From: CAMQVM01 sp044433365 | GTDB lineage: Bacteria > Bacteroidota > Bacteroidia > Bacteroidales > Rikenellaceae | Direction of reading: 5' to 3' | Assembly: GCA_044433365.1 (NCBI GenBank) | Contig: JAWXTR010000105.1 | Coordinates: forward strand, 1 to 9,058 | Length of the DNA: 9,058 nt | Shown: positions 1-6,075 of the stretch, one piece after another | Numbering within the stretch: the stretch's first letter is position 1 | Layout: the number at the start of each line of letters is the position of its first letter | Notes under the pieces: generated by a model | What the model was told of the DNA's origin: nothing | Database searches by the model: none | The model's input: the letters and a program-made list of their open reading frames with translations, nothing else | Translations under genes and position numbers: made by a program

Positions 1-164
1 AAACTCCCCCAAACAACAAAAAAATCACACAAAACTAATACGATTTGTTTTGAGCCAACCCCACCCATAAAAAGTACAATTTGTTTTGAAATTTACGTAC
101 GATTTGTTTTGCCGATTATAAATAGCACTATTAAAAACACACCAATAATTATTTTACACTACTT
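1..164. mobile_element. End of a mobile element running off the left edge
   Basis: Bases 121-164, read on the minus strand, match 41 of 44 positions of the left terminal repeat of the MITE-like insert at 3919-3962. This shows that 121-164 is one end of a transposable element. Beyond the conserved 44 bp the two copies diverge, so this copy is a different member, either a longer element or a truncated one. Its body extends leftwards past base 1. Bases 1-118 carry three copies of a 14-bp repeat and no recognisable reading frame. Several sub-terminal repeats next to an end would suit an IS with multiple transposase-binding sites, as in the IS21 family, but that assignment is inference. The outer boundary lies at about 164, immediately beside the terminator tract of the small RNA gene. 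Confidence 0.55.
39..111 (+). repeat. Three direct copies of TACRATTTGTTTTG
   Basis: The 14-mer TACGATTTGTTTTG occurs at 39-52 and 98-111, and TACAATTTGTTTTG (one change) at 75-88. Start-to-start spacings are 36 and 23 bp, so this is neither a regular tandem array nor a CRISPR. The copies lie inside the mobile-element end at the left edge. Sub-terminal transposase-binding sites are the simplest reading, but no protein is visible to support it. Confidence 0.6.
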
Positions 165-169
165 ATATT

Positions 170-196
170 AAAAAAAGGGAGGTTTTTCACCCCCCC
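170..196 (-). terminator. Rho-independent terminator of the small RNA
   Basis: On the minus strand the transcript has a 7-bp stem, GGGGGGU pairing with ACCUCCC (189-195 with 177-183; six Watson-Crick pairs and one G-U). The loop is short and purine-rich, and seven U residues follow (170-176). It is a canonical intrinsic terminator in this orientation; read rightwards it would lack a proper U tract. Confidence 0.7.
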
Positions 197-281
197 AAAA
201 AAATACATTACTGCATATCGTCAGGATATTTATTGCTTGATAGGTTGCTCCCCAGCAGTGCCTATCTCCTCTTAATACCTT
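170..281 (-). ncRNA. Probable small structured RNA (Bacteroidales-1 / 6S-like candidate)
   Basis: On the minus strand a TATCTTTG box (286-293) is followed by about 112 bp ending in a strong intrinsic terminator. No reading frame explains the stretch. The predicted RNA folds into an elongated hairpin. A basal stem pairs GGUAUU with AAUAUCC, with one bulge. Above it is an internal bubble, then GAUAGG pairing with CCUAUC (239-244 with 261-266), and an apical GCU-GGGG-AGC. A long hairpin with a central bubble recalls 6S RNA. The described Bacteroidales-1 RNA motif likewise has a Bacteroidetes promoter at one end and a terminator at the other, at roughly this size. Assignment to that family is from memory and not checked against a covariance model. 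Presence of a small RNA gene is fairly likely; its identity is tentative. Confidence 0.55.
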
Positions 282-285
282 GACA

Positions 286-293
286 CAAAGATA
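286..293 (-). promoter_or_regulatory. Leftward -7 box TATCTTTG for the small RNA
   Basis: Read on the minus strand this is TATCTTTG, an exact TAnnTTTG match. An imperfect -33 element (TTTC, plus-strand 311-314) lies 17 bp upstream. Transcription would start near base 281 and run left into the structured RNA and its terminator. Confidence 0.5.
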
Positions 294-347
294 ATAAAAC
301 AATTTTAATTGAAACTTTTTACGCTTTTATTTGGATTTTAACATGAA

Positions 348-367
348 AGACGTTGTGCACAACGTCT
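348..367. repeat. 20-bp perfect palindrome, copy 1
   Basis: AGACGTTGTG followed by its exact reverse complement CACAACGTCT. It shares the outer arms AGACGTT / AACGTCT with the palindrome at 462-481 while the centre differs. This is what is expected of two members of a dispersed palindromic repeat family or two sites for one dimeric protein. Confidence 0.6.
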
Positions 368-461
368 AAAGATACAGCACTTTAAAATCAAAATAATTCT
401 TTTAATAACAAAATATATCTGCGATGTTCTGTAATATTTGTCATAAGCTTCGTTCGATTTA

Positions 462-481
462 AGACGTTAGACCTAACGTCT
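462..481. repeat. 20-bp palindrome, copy 2
   Basis: AGACGTTAG, a 2-bp spacer AC, then CTAACGTCT, giving a perfect 9-bp stem. The outer 7 bp on each side are identical to the palindrome centred 114 bp upstream. The right arm continues as CTCTAC, which resembles dispersed AACGTCTCTAC palindromes I recall from other bacterial genomes (memory only). Confidence 0.6.
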
Positions 482-583
482 CTACAGAGTTCGGTAAAAG
501 TGTTTTTAACGATTGAAAAATGCCCCTCTTTATCGTGTTTGTCTACATACTCATACCAAGTTGCTAATTTCCCCTTAAAATAT

Positions 584-744
584 GGGGAGTTCTAATAATT
601 GGTTTTATTCGATTTTTTATTTTGAGGTTTTAGATTTGGATTTTGCAAAATGTGGGCGTAGCGGTGTCTACGGTGCATTTTGCAAAATTCAAAGATGAAG
701 CCTCAAAATGAAAAAGCGTTAAAATCCAATTTTTAGAAGTTCCC
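584..744. mobile_element. 161-bp near-palindromic element (MITE-like or long hairpin)
   Basis: Two 69-bp arms (584-652 and 676-744) are inverted repeats of one another with no gaps and, by hand alignment, about 55 of 69 identities. They end in GGGGAGTTCTA and, on the other strand, GGGAACTTCTA. The 23-bp centre contains a further CGTAG/CTACG stem (657-661 with 668-672). There is no coding capacity. The size, the related terminal sequences and the palindromic body fit a miniature inverted-repeat element. No convincing target duplication is visible. It lies about 30 bp upstream of the GH3 promoter and could form a very stable hairpin if transcribed. Confidence 0.6.
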
Positions 745-776
745 TCAAGTAAATTTAGTAAAAATATATAATATTT

Positions 777-807
777 TTTGATTAATGATTAAAAATTAAT
801 AAATTTG
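777..807 (+). promoter_or_regulatory. Bacteroidetes-type promoter of the GH3 gene
   Basis: TTTG at 777-780, exactly 19 bp, then TAAATTTG at 800-807, an ideal fit to TTTG-N19-TAnnTTTG. Transcription would start near base 813, leaving a leader of about 30 nt. The A/T-rich leader lacks a Shine-Dalgarno sequence, as is usual in this phylum. Confidence 0.7.
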
Positions 808-842
808 TGGAGTATAATTATAAAAAATAATAACTACCCAAT

Positions 843-3062
843 ATGAAAAATAATCTACTATCAAAAAGGGCATCACTACTGCTGCTCTCATCATTTTTAA
901 TTGCATCTTCTTATGCGCAGGAGCAAAAAGAGATTTATAAAGATTTAAACTACTCTTTTGAAGAGCGTGCAGAGGATTTAGTCTCACGTATGACCCTAGA
1001 GCAGAAGGCTTCGCAGATGGTAAATGCTGCTAAAGCACTACCCGATTTGGGTGTACCAAAATATAATTGGTGGAATGAGTGTCTGCATGGTTTGGCACGT
1101 GCTGGAAAGGCAACAGTTTTTCCTCAGTCAATAGGTCTTGGTGCAACTTTCGACCCTGATTTAATTTATCGTATGGCGGATGCTATCTCAGACGAAGCTC
1201 GAGCATTTTATAATGCTGCTAGTAAGCGTGGAAATAGAGGTATCTATACAGGTTTAACATTCTATTCTCCAAATATTAACATATTCCGTGACCCACGTTG
1301 GGGACGAGGACAGGAGACCTATGGCGAAGATCCATTTTTGACTTCACAGCTAGGAGTTTCGTTTGTAAAGGGGCTTCAAGGAGATGACGAAAGATACCTT
1401 AAAACTGCTGCTTGTGCAAAACATTATGCAGTGCATAGTGGTCCCGAAAAATTGCGCCATGAGTTTGATGCAATTTGTTCAAATCGTGACCTTTATGAAA
1501 CGTATCTACCTGCTTTTAAAGCTCTTGTGATGGATGCAAAAGTGGAGAGCGTGATGGGTGCATATAATCGTACAAACGGTGAGGTTTGTTGCGGTAGTAA
1601 AACGCTTCTTATCGATATTTTACGTGGAGATTGGGGCTTTGAGGGGTATGTAACCTCCGATTGTGGTGCAATTGTGGATTTCTACAGAGACCACAAAGTT
1701 GTAGCAAATGCAACGGAAGCCACTGCTCTTGCTGTTAAAAATGGTCTTAATCTAAATTGCGGTAGTGTTTACGACAAAGAGCTTGTTAAGGCGGTTGAGC
1801 TTGGAATGATTACCGAAGAGGAGATAGATGATTTGTTGGTACCACTTATGACTACTCGTTTTAAGCTTGGTCTTTTCGACCCAGAGGAGAATAATCCATA
1901 TAATAGTGTCGACCCAAATATCGTAGATAGCAAAAAACATAAAGATTTGGCTTATGAAACAGCTCTAAAATCTATGGTGCTACTCGAAAATAAGAATAAC
2001 ACACTTCCTATCAAACAAGATATACGTCAACTGTTTGTAACTGGTCCAAATGCAAATAATGCCGATGCACTTATTGGTAACTATTTTGGTGTAAGTGATA
2101 AGCAGACAACTTTTCTTAGTGGTATCTCAAACCGTGCACCCAAAGGGGTCTCTATTCAATACAAACAGGGTGTTCTTCTCGACAAACCAAACTCTAACCC
2201 TATAGATTGGGCTACAGGTAATGTAAAAGATGCCGATGTTACAATCGCTTGCATGGGGCTAACATGGCTCTTAGAGGGCGAAGAGGGCGAGGCTATTGCC
2301 TCAAATCAAATGGGTGATATGTATGATAATTCGCTCCCTAAAGCTCAGATTGATTACCTTAAAAAGCTAAAAGCAACTGCACCTCACAAACCATTAGTCG
2401 TAGTTATTTCAGGAGGGTGTCCAGTGCAGTTAAACGAAATTAAGGAGATAGCCGATGCACTTATATATGCTTGGTATCCTGGCGAGGCTGGAGGCAATGC
2501 ACTTGCCGATATACTTTTTGGTAATCAAAATCCATCTGGTAGACTTCCAATGACCTTTGTTGAGTCGTTAGAGCAGCTACCACCATTTGAAGATTATAAT
2601 ATGGAGGGTCGCACTTATCGTTATATGACTCAAAAACCGCTATATCACTTTGGTTATGGTCTATCTTATACTGATTTCGACTTTTCGGATGCTAAAGTTA
2701 TTGGTGAAATTTCAAAAGATAGAGAGAGCGTAAGAGTAGAGGTAAAAGTTAAAAATAGTGGCAATATGGATGGTGAAGAAGTTGTGCAGCTCTATGTAAA
2801 AGACAACGAGGCTTCGGTTGCAACAGCTATCCACTCACTTGCAGCGTTAGATAGAGTATTTCTAAAGGCTGGTGAGACAAAAACTGTAACTTTAGAGATA
2901 CCTATCGACAAATTCTCAATCTACACTGACAACGATACTAGAGAGGTCGAAAAAGGTAGTTTTACAATAACTGTTGGTGGTGGACAACCAGTAGAATCGA
3001 CCCACGACTACGAGACTATCTCTATTGAGAATAAGAAAAATATTAAGTTAAATATCTTATAA
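843..3062 (+). CDS. Secreted GH3 glycoside hydrolase, probable beta-xylosidase/beta-glucosidase
   Basis: This enzyme should release terminal beta-linked xylose or glucose from plant-type oligosaccharides outside the cytoplasm. Residues 1-25 form a signal peptide (KR n-region, hydrophobic core, SYA before Gln26) with no lipobox cysteine. The GH3 N-terminal barrel follows: YNWWNECLHG at 74-83, typical of the xylosidase branch; the substrate-binding KH pair at 193-194 within KHYAVHSGPE; and VTSDCGA with the expected nucleophile Asp273. The second (alpha/beta sandwich) domain covers about 375-600 and contains EGEEGE at 478-483, where the acid/base glutamate probably lies. An FnIII-like domain closes the protein (about 640-725, with GEEVVQLYVKD). 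At 739 residues it is full length for a compact GH3. It has its own promoter, and no partner genes of a sugar-utilisation locus are in view. The GH3 call is very safe; xylosidase over glucosidase is inferred from the motifs. Confidence 0.95.
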   Translation: MKNNLLSKRASLLLLSSFLIASSYAQEQKEIYKDLNYSFEERAEDLVSRMTLEQKASQMVNAAKALPDLGVPKYNWWNECLHGLARAGKATVFPQSIGLGATFDPDLIYRMADAISDEARAFYNAASKRGNRGIYTGLTFYSPNINIFRDPRWGRGQETYGEDPFLTSQLGVSFVKGLQGDDERYLKTAACAKHYAVHSGPEKLRHEFDAICSNRDLYETYLPAFKALVMDAKVESVMGAYNRTNGEVCCGSKTLLIDILRGDWGFEGYVTSDCGAIVDFYRDHKVVANATEATALAVKNGLNLNCGSVYDKELVKAVELGMITEEEIDDLLVPLMTTRFKLGLFDPEENNPYNSVDPNIVDSKKHKDLAYETALKSMVLLENKNNTLPIKQDIRQLFVTGPNANNADALIGNYFGVSDKQTTFLSGISNRAPKGVSIQYKQGVLLDKPNSNPIDWATGNVKDADVTIACMGLTWLLEGEEGEAIASNQMGDMYDNSLPKAQIDYLKKLKATAPHKPLVVVISGGCPVQLNEIKEIADALIYAWYPGEAGGNALADILFGNQNPSGRLPMTFVESLEQLPPFEDYNMEGRTYRYMTQKPLYHFGYGLSYTDFDFSDAKVIGEISKDRESVRVEVKVKNSGNMDGEEVVQLYVKDNEASVATAIHSLAALDRVFLKAGETKTVTLEIPIDKFSIYTDNDTREVEKGSFTITVGGGQPVESTHDYETISIENKKNIKLNIL

Positions 3063-3269
3063 ACAGGAAATAACCACAAGGTAAAATGGAGCCACAAATT
3101 TTAATTCATAACAACAGATTTTGAAAATAAGTCCTTATTTGCAATGCTTTCAAATGTTGGGTTCAACATCTGTAATCGCACCAAGGTAACCGAACCAAGG
3201 TAGAGTTCCTATGTTTAAAATGTGAAGTAAACATAAAAAGCTATAAAATTTTAGTTAACTTTGTAAATG
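3063..3269 (+). other. Intergenic stretch with small inverted and direct repeats
   Basis: No gene is recognised. The stretch has a perfect AAATAAG-TC-CTTATTT inverted repeat (about 3124-3139) and a TGTTG-GGTT-CAACA hairpin (about 3155-3168). An outer ACAGAT/ATCTGT pair encloses both. Two 9-bp ACCAAGGTA direct repeats lie at 3180-3188 and 3194-3202. No U-rich tract follows the hairpins, so a GH3 terminator is possible but not shown. The right end carries a -7-like box described separately. Confidence 0.4.
3256..3263 (+). promoter_or_regulatory. TAACTTTG -7-like box just outside the IS
   Basis: TAACTTTG is an exact TAnnTTTG match ending 6 bp before the left inverted repeat of the IS4-type element. 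No TTTG lies 19 bp upstream, so the promoter is only half supported. With the IS removed, the box would sit a few tens of bases ahead of the gene starting at 4881, a natural promoter distance. Confidence 0.35.
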
Positions 3270-3281
3270 ACAATACTTCGG
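3270..3281. repeat. Left terminal inverted repeat of the IS4-type element
   Basis: ACAATACTTCGG, the exact reverse complement of 4831-4842. It lies 16 bp beyond the ancestral transposase stop codon. Confidence 0.8.
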
Positions 3282-3297
3282 AAAAAAAATACCCCCC

Positions 3298-3918
3298 TCA
3301 AGCGACAATAGCCGCAAATGAGATAAGTTCTTTGAAAATTTTGTCATTTAAATGCTTGTCAGGCTTAATGCCTAACAGACTAATAAATCATTCTATCATA
3401 AATGCATTGTGTATTAACACGTTACATGAATATATTGAGAATTTGATGTTATTCTGCTTACATATATCTTTAGCTATATTGACAACAGCAAGTGATGCAT
3501 TGAAATTAAAATCTAATTTTTTAATACCTCTAGCTTGACAGTGGTTTAATCCAGTAAACTGCTTGGCATCTCGAAAATTGAACTCAATTTGAAAGCGTGT
3601 TCTGTAGTATTCAATAATATCTATTCCACTCATTAAAGTGTCAGTTGAAAAATAGAGTATCCACTTTGTGTGCTGCTCGTTTGTAAAAACAATAGCCAAT
3701 CTAATTTTTCTTTTTAGAGCTTTAGAGTAGACAATTAGAGTGTATGCATCTTCATCTTGCAAATCGACTTTATCACATCTAGTTAAATCTAAATTTTTAA
3801 AGTCAATTTTACCATCATATACTCTAGGTCGACCTCTCTTTTTAGTAGGCACTTCTATTGTAAGATATAACAAATCAGCATCATTTCTTAAACGACTAAT
3901 TAACTGAAAACCAGCACT
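3298..3918 (-). pseudogene. IS4-family transposase, C-terminal part, disrupted
   Basis: This is the downstream half of the transposase, in the same orientation as the part at 4083-4668. Reading begins right at the MITE-like insert (SAGFQLISRLRNDADLLYL), so the frame is open before the first internal Met. It contains YYRTRFQIEFNFRDAK, which fits the IS4-family Y-x2-R-x3-E-x6-K motif and supplies the catalytic glutamate. A TGA at 3388-3390 follows NAFMIE, but the same frame continues as ISLLGIKPDKHLNDKIF and ends at a TGA at 3298-3300, 16 bp inside the terminal repeat. The first TGA therefore looks like a CGA-to-TGA nonsense change. Separation from the two catalytic aspartates and the nonsense codon make it non-functional. 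Confidence 0.8.
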
Positions 3919-4083
3919 GAGTAGGGTAAAATAATTATTGGTGTATTTTTAATAGTGCTATTGGAGATGAGATTTTTTGCTATTGAATCGAAAATATAGT
4001 GGTTCTATATTGAGATTTAATAGTGAAAAATATCGCTCCAAGAGTGCTATTAAGAATATGGCAATAATTGTTTTACACTACTT
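3919..4083. mobile_element. MITE-like palindromic insert inside the transposase gene
   Basis: The arms 3920-3966 and 4036-4082 are 47-bp inverted repeats with 38 identities by hand alignment, starting AGTAGGGTAAAA and AGTAGTGTAAAA. The symmetry continues inwards, with a few mismatches and a 2-bp offset, to AATATAG-TGGTT-CTATATT (3993-4011). The whole insert is thus close to one long hairpin around position 4002. It has no coding capacity. The outer 44 bp match 121-164 at 41 positions, so it is probably a non-autonomous relative of the element at the left edge. It splits the transposase between the second Asp and the Glu. The exact ends and target duplication are unclear; CTGAG/CTTAG flanks are the best candidate. 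Confidence 0.8.
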
Positions 4084-4668
4084 AGTAATCTTATCTACAA
4101 AAGTAGACTTTGAAAAATAGGCATCTGCTACAATATATTTTGACAATTCTAAAAGTTTATCTTTTATGCTAATTATTGCAGCTGCATACCATGGGATGGC
4201 ATCCTTGTCTACATTGCCAAGGGCAATATTGTCAGGAGTTTGTATAGCTTGTAAAGAGAAACAATCTTTGTTATCAATATCAAGCAATCCTACTCCCAAT
4301 ATCTCCAAACCTATTTTCATTGCACTAGCACATCCAGACCAAAAATAGCCTACCCAAGGTGTCATTTTTCCACTTTTGGAAATATAACTTGGATCGATTG
4401 CTATCGCTTTTCGTGTTCCTGTAAGATTTCTAGTAGCTAGATATTTGTTAAAATCAAACCACTTAAAATCTGATTTGAAATTTTCACGATAGGTCTTTTC
4501 ATTACATTTGCCATAACGCCCTAATTGCAAAAAATTAATCTTATTTTGAATGACCATATAAAGAGTTAATGTGTCAATCATGAAATTTTTAAAATTTTTG
4601 TTTATCTTTGCATTGTAGGCATCTAAATAGGTTGCTATTACAGTTCTAAATTGGCCAAAGTATATCAT
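4083..4668 (-). pseudogene. IS4-family transposase, N-terminal part, disrupted
   Basis: This is the upstream half of a DDE transposase on the minus strand. The first catalytic aspartate is Asp92 in AIDPSYISKSGK and the second is Asp182 in VADAYFSKSTF. The segment WVGYFWSGCASAMKIGLE is also typical of this transposase group. The frame then runs into the MITE-like insert and stops at a TAG supplied by it (AAG TAG, stop at 4078-4080) after about 196 residues. Joining the two halves without the insert gives DKIT-SAGF in one frame, with a protein of roughly 400 residues. The start ATG at 4666-4668 is reasonable, as it leaves about 160 bp to the right inverted repeat. The catalytic glutamate is lost from this half. 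Confidence 0.8.
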
Positions 4669-4830
4669 TCATATAACAGAGATTTATTAGTAGGATTTTA
4701 AACATCTAAGTTAATGAAAATAAATTACTTAACCAATTTTTTTTTGGCTATTATTTTTAGCTTTTTAACATCTTTTTTTTGACAAAATTTCAAAGAACTT
4801 TATTTGTTTTTCGGGTTTTAAAAAAATTTA

Positions 4831-4842
4831 CCGAAGTATTGT
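4831..4842. repeat. Right terminal inverted repeat of the IS4-type element
   Basis: CCGAAGTATTGT, the exact reverse complement of 3270-3281. The end lies only 38 bp before the favoured start codon of the next gene. Confidence 0.8.
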
Positions 4843-4880
4843 AAATTATGATTTTAATTTTTAATATTTTGAAAACAATC

Positions 4881-6029
4881 ATGTTAGCAAATAAAGTAAA
4901 ATTTACCTGTCATTGTTATTGTTTTTTTTGCATAATAATATTTTCAATATCTATATTAATCTCAACGTCGCTATCAGCACAAGATTTATCTTTTTTAAGC
5001 AAAATAGCAGATGTTAGTTACGTTTCACTTACTGGATGTGATTTTTTAGATGATTCAGAGGATATGCAGAGCCAAATGGGTATCATAGGTAATTATAGAA
5101 AATCAAAATTAACTACCTATATTAATCGTAAAAATATTTATATTCAGGTAGATAACAACCAAAAATATGATAGATTTTTGAAGTTTAACAAACAAGGTGT
5201 TTTTATTGATAGTTGCACTCTCTACAATCCTAAAACAGATAAATCGCTTGGAAGATATTTTGATGTTAAGGGCAAAAAAATCTATTTTGGTACACATTTC
5301 CTCTCATCTGCAATTTATAATACAGATTTAAATCCTATTTTTATACCAACTGTAGAATCGGGTTCTCAAATAGATAAAAATTATGGAACAACTAATATTT
5401 TTACTCTAGGAAAGAGACGAATATTATCTTTTTCACGTAATAATACAATTATTAGAGATGCAAAAGATTTAACAATTATAGATACGGTAAATCTACATAT
5501 AAACCGTGGTTTTAGTTACCTAAATCTACCAATCGTTCGTAGTTCTCACCGAAAAATAATAGTTGGAAGTGGAACTTTAGATAGTATAAATGTGATAAAC
5601 AGACGAGCAAAAATATCTTCTTTATCTTTAAACTGCTCTATGCCTGAAACAGATATGTCAAACTTATATGTATATCCTATTTTAGATAGTCGAAAATATA
5701 TGTTGTTAGATATTTGTCGAAAACTAGGTGAAAATGAACTGTTTAAAAGAGAGAGTATATATAATCGTTACATCTATATTAAACGAGAAAAGAAGATTTA
5801 TAAACTAGACAGTATCTACAAACAAGATATTTCTGCTCAGATGATGCTTCTAAATAATGCTTATGCAATAAACGATTATAACGTAACAAAAAAGTGTGCA
5901 TTAGCTGTGCAGATTTATAGTAGAGATTTTTTACTAGAGCATATTAATGAGCTACCCGAAGAGCTAGTAACATTAACTTCTAATTTAGATAGTGGTGATG
6001 CTGTTTTGCTTTTAATTAAATTTGAATAA
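4881..6029 (+). CDS. Secreted protein of unknown function, possible six-bladed beta-propeller
   Basis: I do not recognise this protein with certainty. From Met 4881 it has a signal peptide: Lys in the n-region, an unusual cysteine-rich CHCYCFFC segment, a long hydrophobic stretch, and a SLSA cleavage site before Gln. It should leave the cytoplasm as a soluble protein rather than a lipoprotein. The mature part of about 345 residues is rich in short beta-type segments of similar flavour, such as RFLKFNKQGVFIDSC, YFDVKGKKIYFG, FTLGKRRILSFS and LTIIDTVNL. These recall Bacteroidales six-bladed beta-propeller proteins; this is inference only. A start at 4848 would add 11 residues, but it begins 6 bp from the IS end and weakens the signal peptide. 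The C39 exporter gene lies 149 bp downstream on the same strand, so a role in the same peptide system is plausible but unproven. Confidence 0.75.
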   Translation: MLANKVKFTCHCYCFFCIIIFSISILISTSLSAQDLSFLSKIADVSYVSLTGCDFLDDSEDMQSQMGIIGNYRKSKLTTYINRKNIYIQVDNNQKYDRFLKFNKQGVFIDSCTLYNPKTDKSLGRYFDVKGKKIYFGTHFLSSAIYNTDLNPIFIPTVESGSQIDKNYGTTNIFTLGKRRILSFSRNNTIIRDAKDLTIIDTVNLHINRGFSYLNLPIVRSSHRKIIVGSGTLDSINVINRRAKISSLSLNCSMPETDMSNLYVYPILDSRKYMLLDICRKLGENELFKRESIYNRYIYIKREKKIYKLDSIYKQDISAQMMLLNNAYAINDYNVTKKCALAVQIYSRDFLLEHINELPEELVTLTSNLDSGDAVLLLIKFE

Positions 6030-6075
6030 ACTATAATAAAAAAGCATAAGATTTAATAGTTGAAAAATTTTATAT

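Larger units (their letters stand above)
3270..4842 (-). mobile_element. Degenerate IS4-family insertion sequence
   Basis: The element is bounded by perfect 12-bp inverted repeats, ACAATACTTCGG at 3270-3281 and its complement at 4831-4842. A second inverted pair lies further in: GTTCTTTGAAAATTTTGTCA at 3327-3346 versus the complement of 4780-4798, with one base missing. The single gene runs leftwards. The length is about 1.57 kb; without the 163-bp MITE-like insert it would be about 1.41 kb, normal for an IS4-type element. Flanking AAATG (left) and AAATT (right) may be a decayed 4-5 bp target duplication. It sits between the GH3 gene and the secreted-protein gene and can no longer transpose by itself. 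Confidence 0.85.

Noticed and set aside
39..111. CRISPR-like repeats
   Set aside because: Three 14-bp repeats with unequal spacing of 36 and 23 bp, too short and irregular for an array, with no cas gene.
3150..3182. tRNA-like 3' end (GGTTCAA followed about 15 bases later by GCACCA)
   Set aside because: The five bases either side of the would-be T-loop do not pair, and no acceptor, D or anticodon arm can be built upstream.
3388..3390. TGA read through as a sense codon
   Set aside because: TGA also ends the ancestral transposase frame at 3298-3300, and no selenocysteine or alternative-code signature is seen. A nonsense mutation in a dead IS is simpler.
3332..3538. Plus-strand ORF of 68 codons (also 4166-4348 plus)
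   Set aside because: Both are antisense shadows of the transposase remnant, whose minus-strand frame carries recognisable catalytic motifs.
4848..4880. Upstream start for the secreted-protein gene
   Set aside because: ATG 4848 lies 6 bp from the IS end and would place extra hydrophobic residues ahead of the signal peptide. ATG 4881 gives a normal signal peptide.
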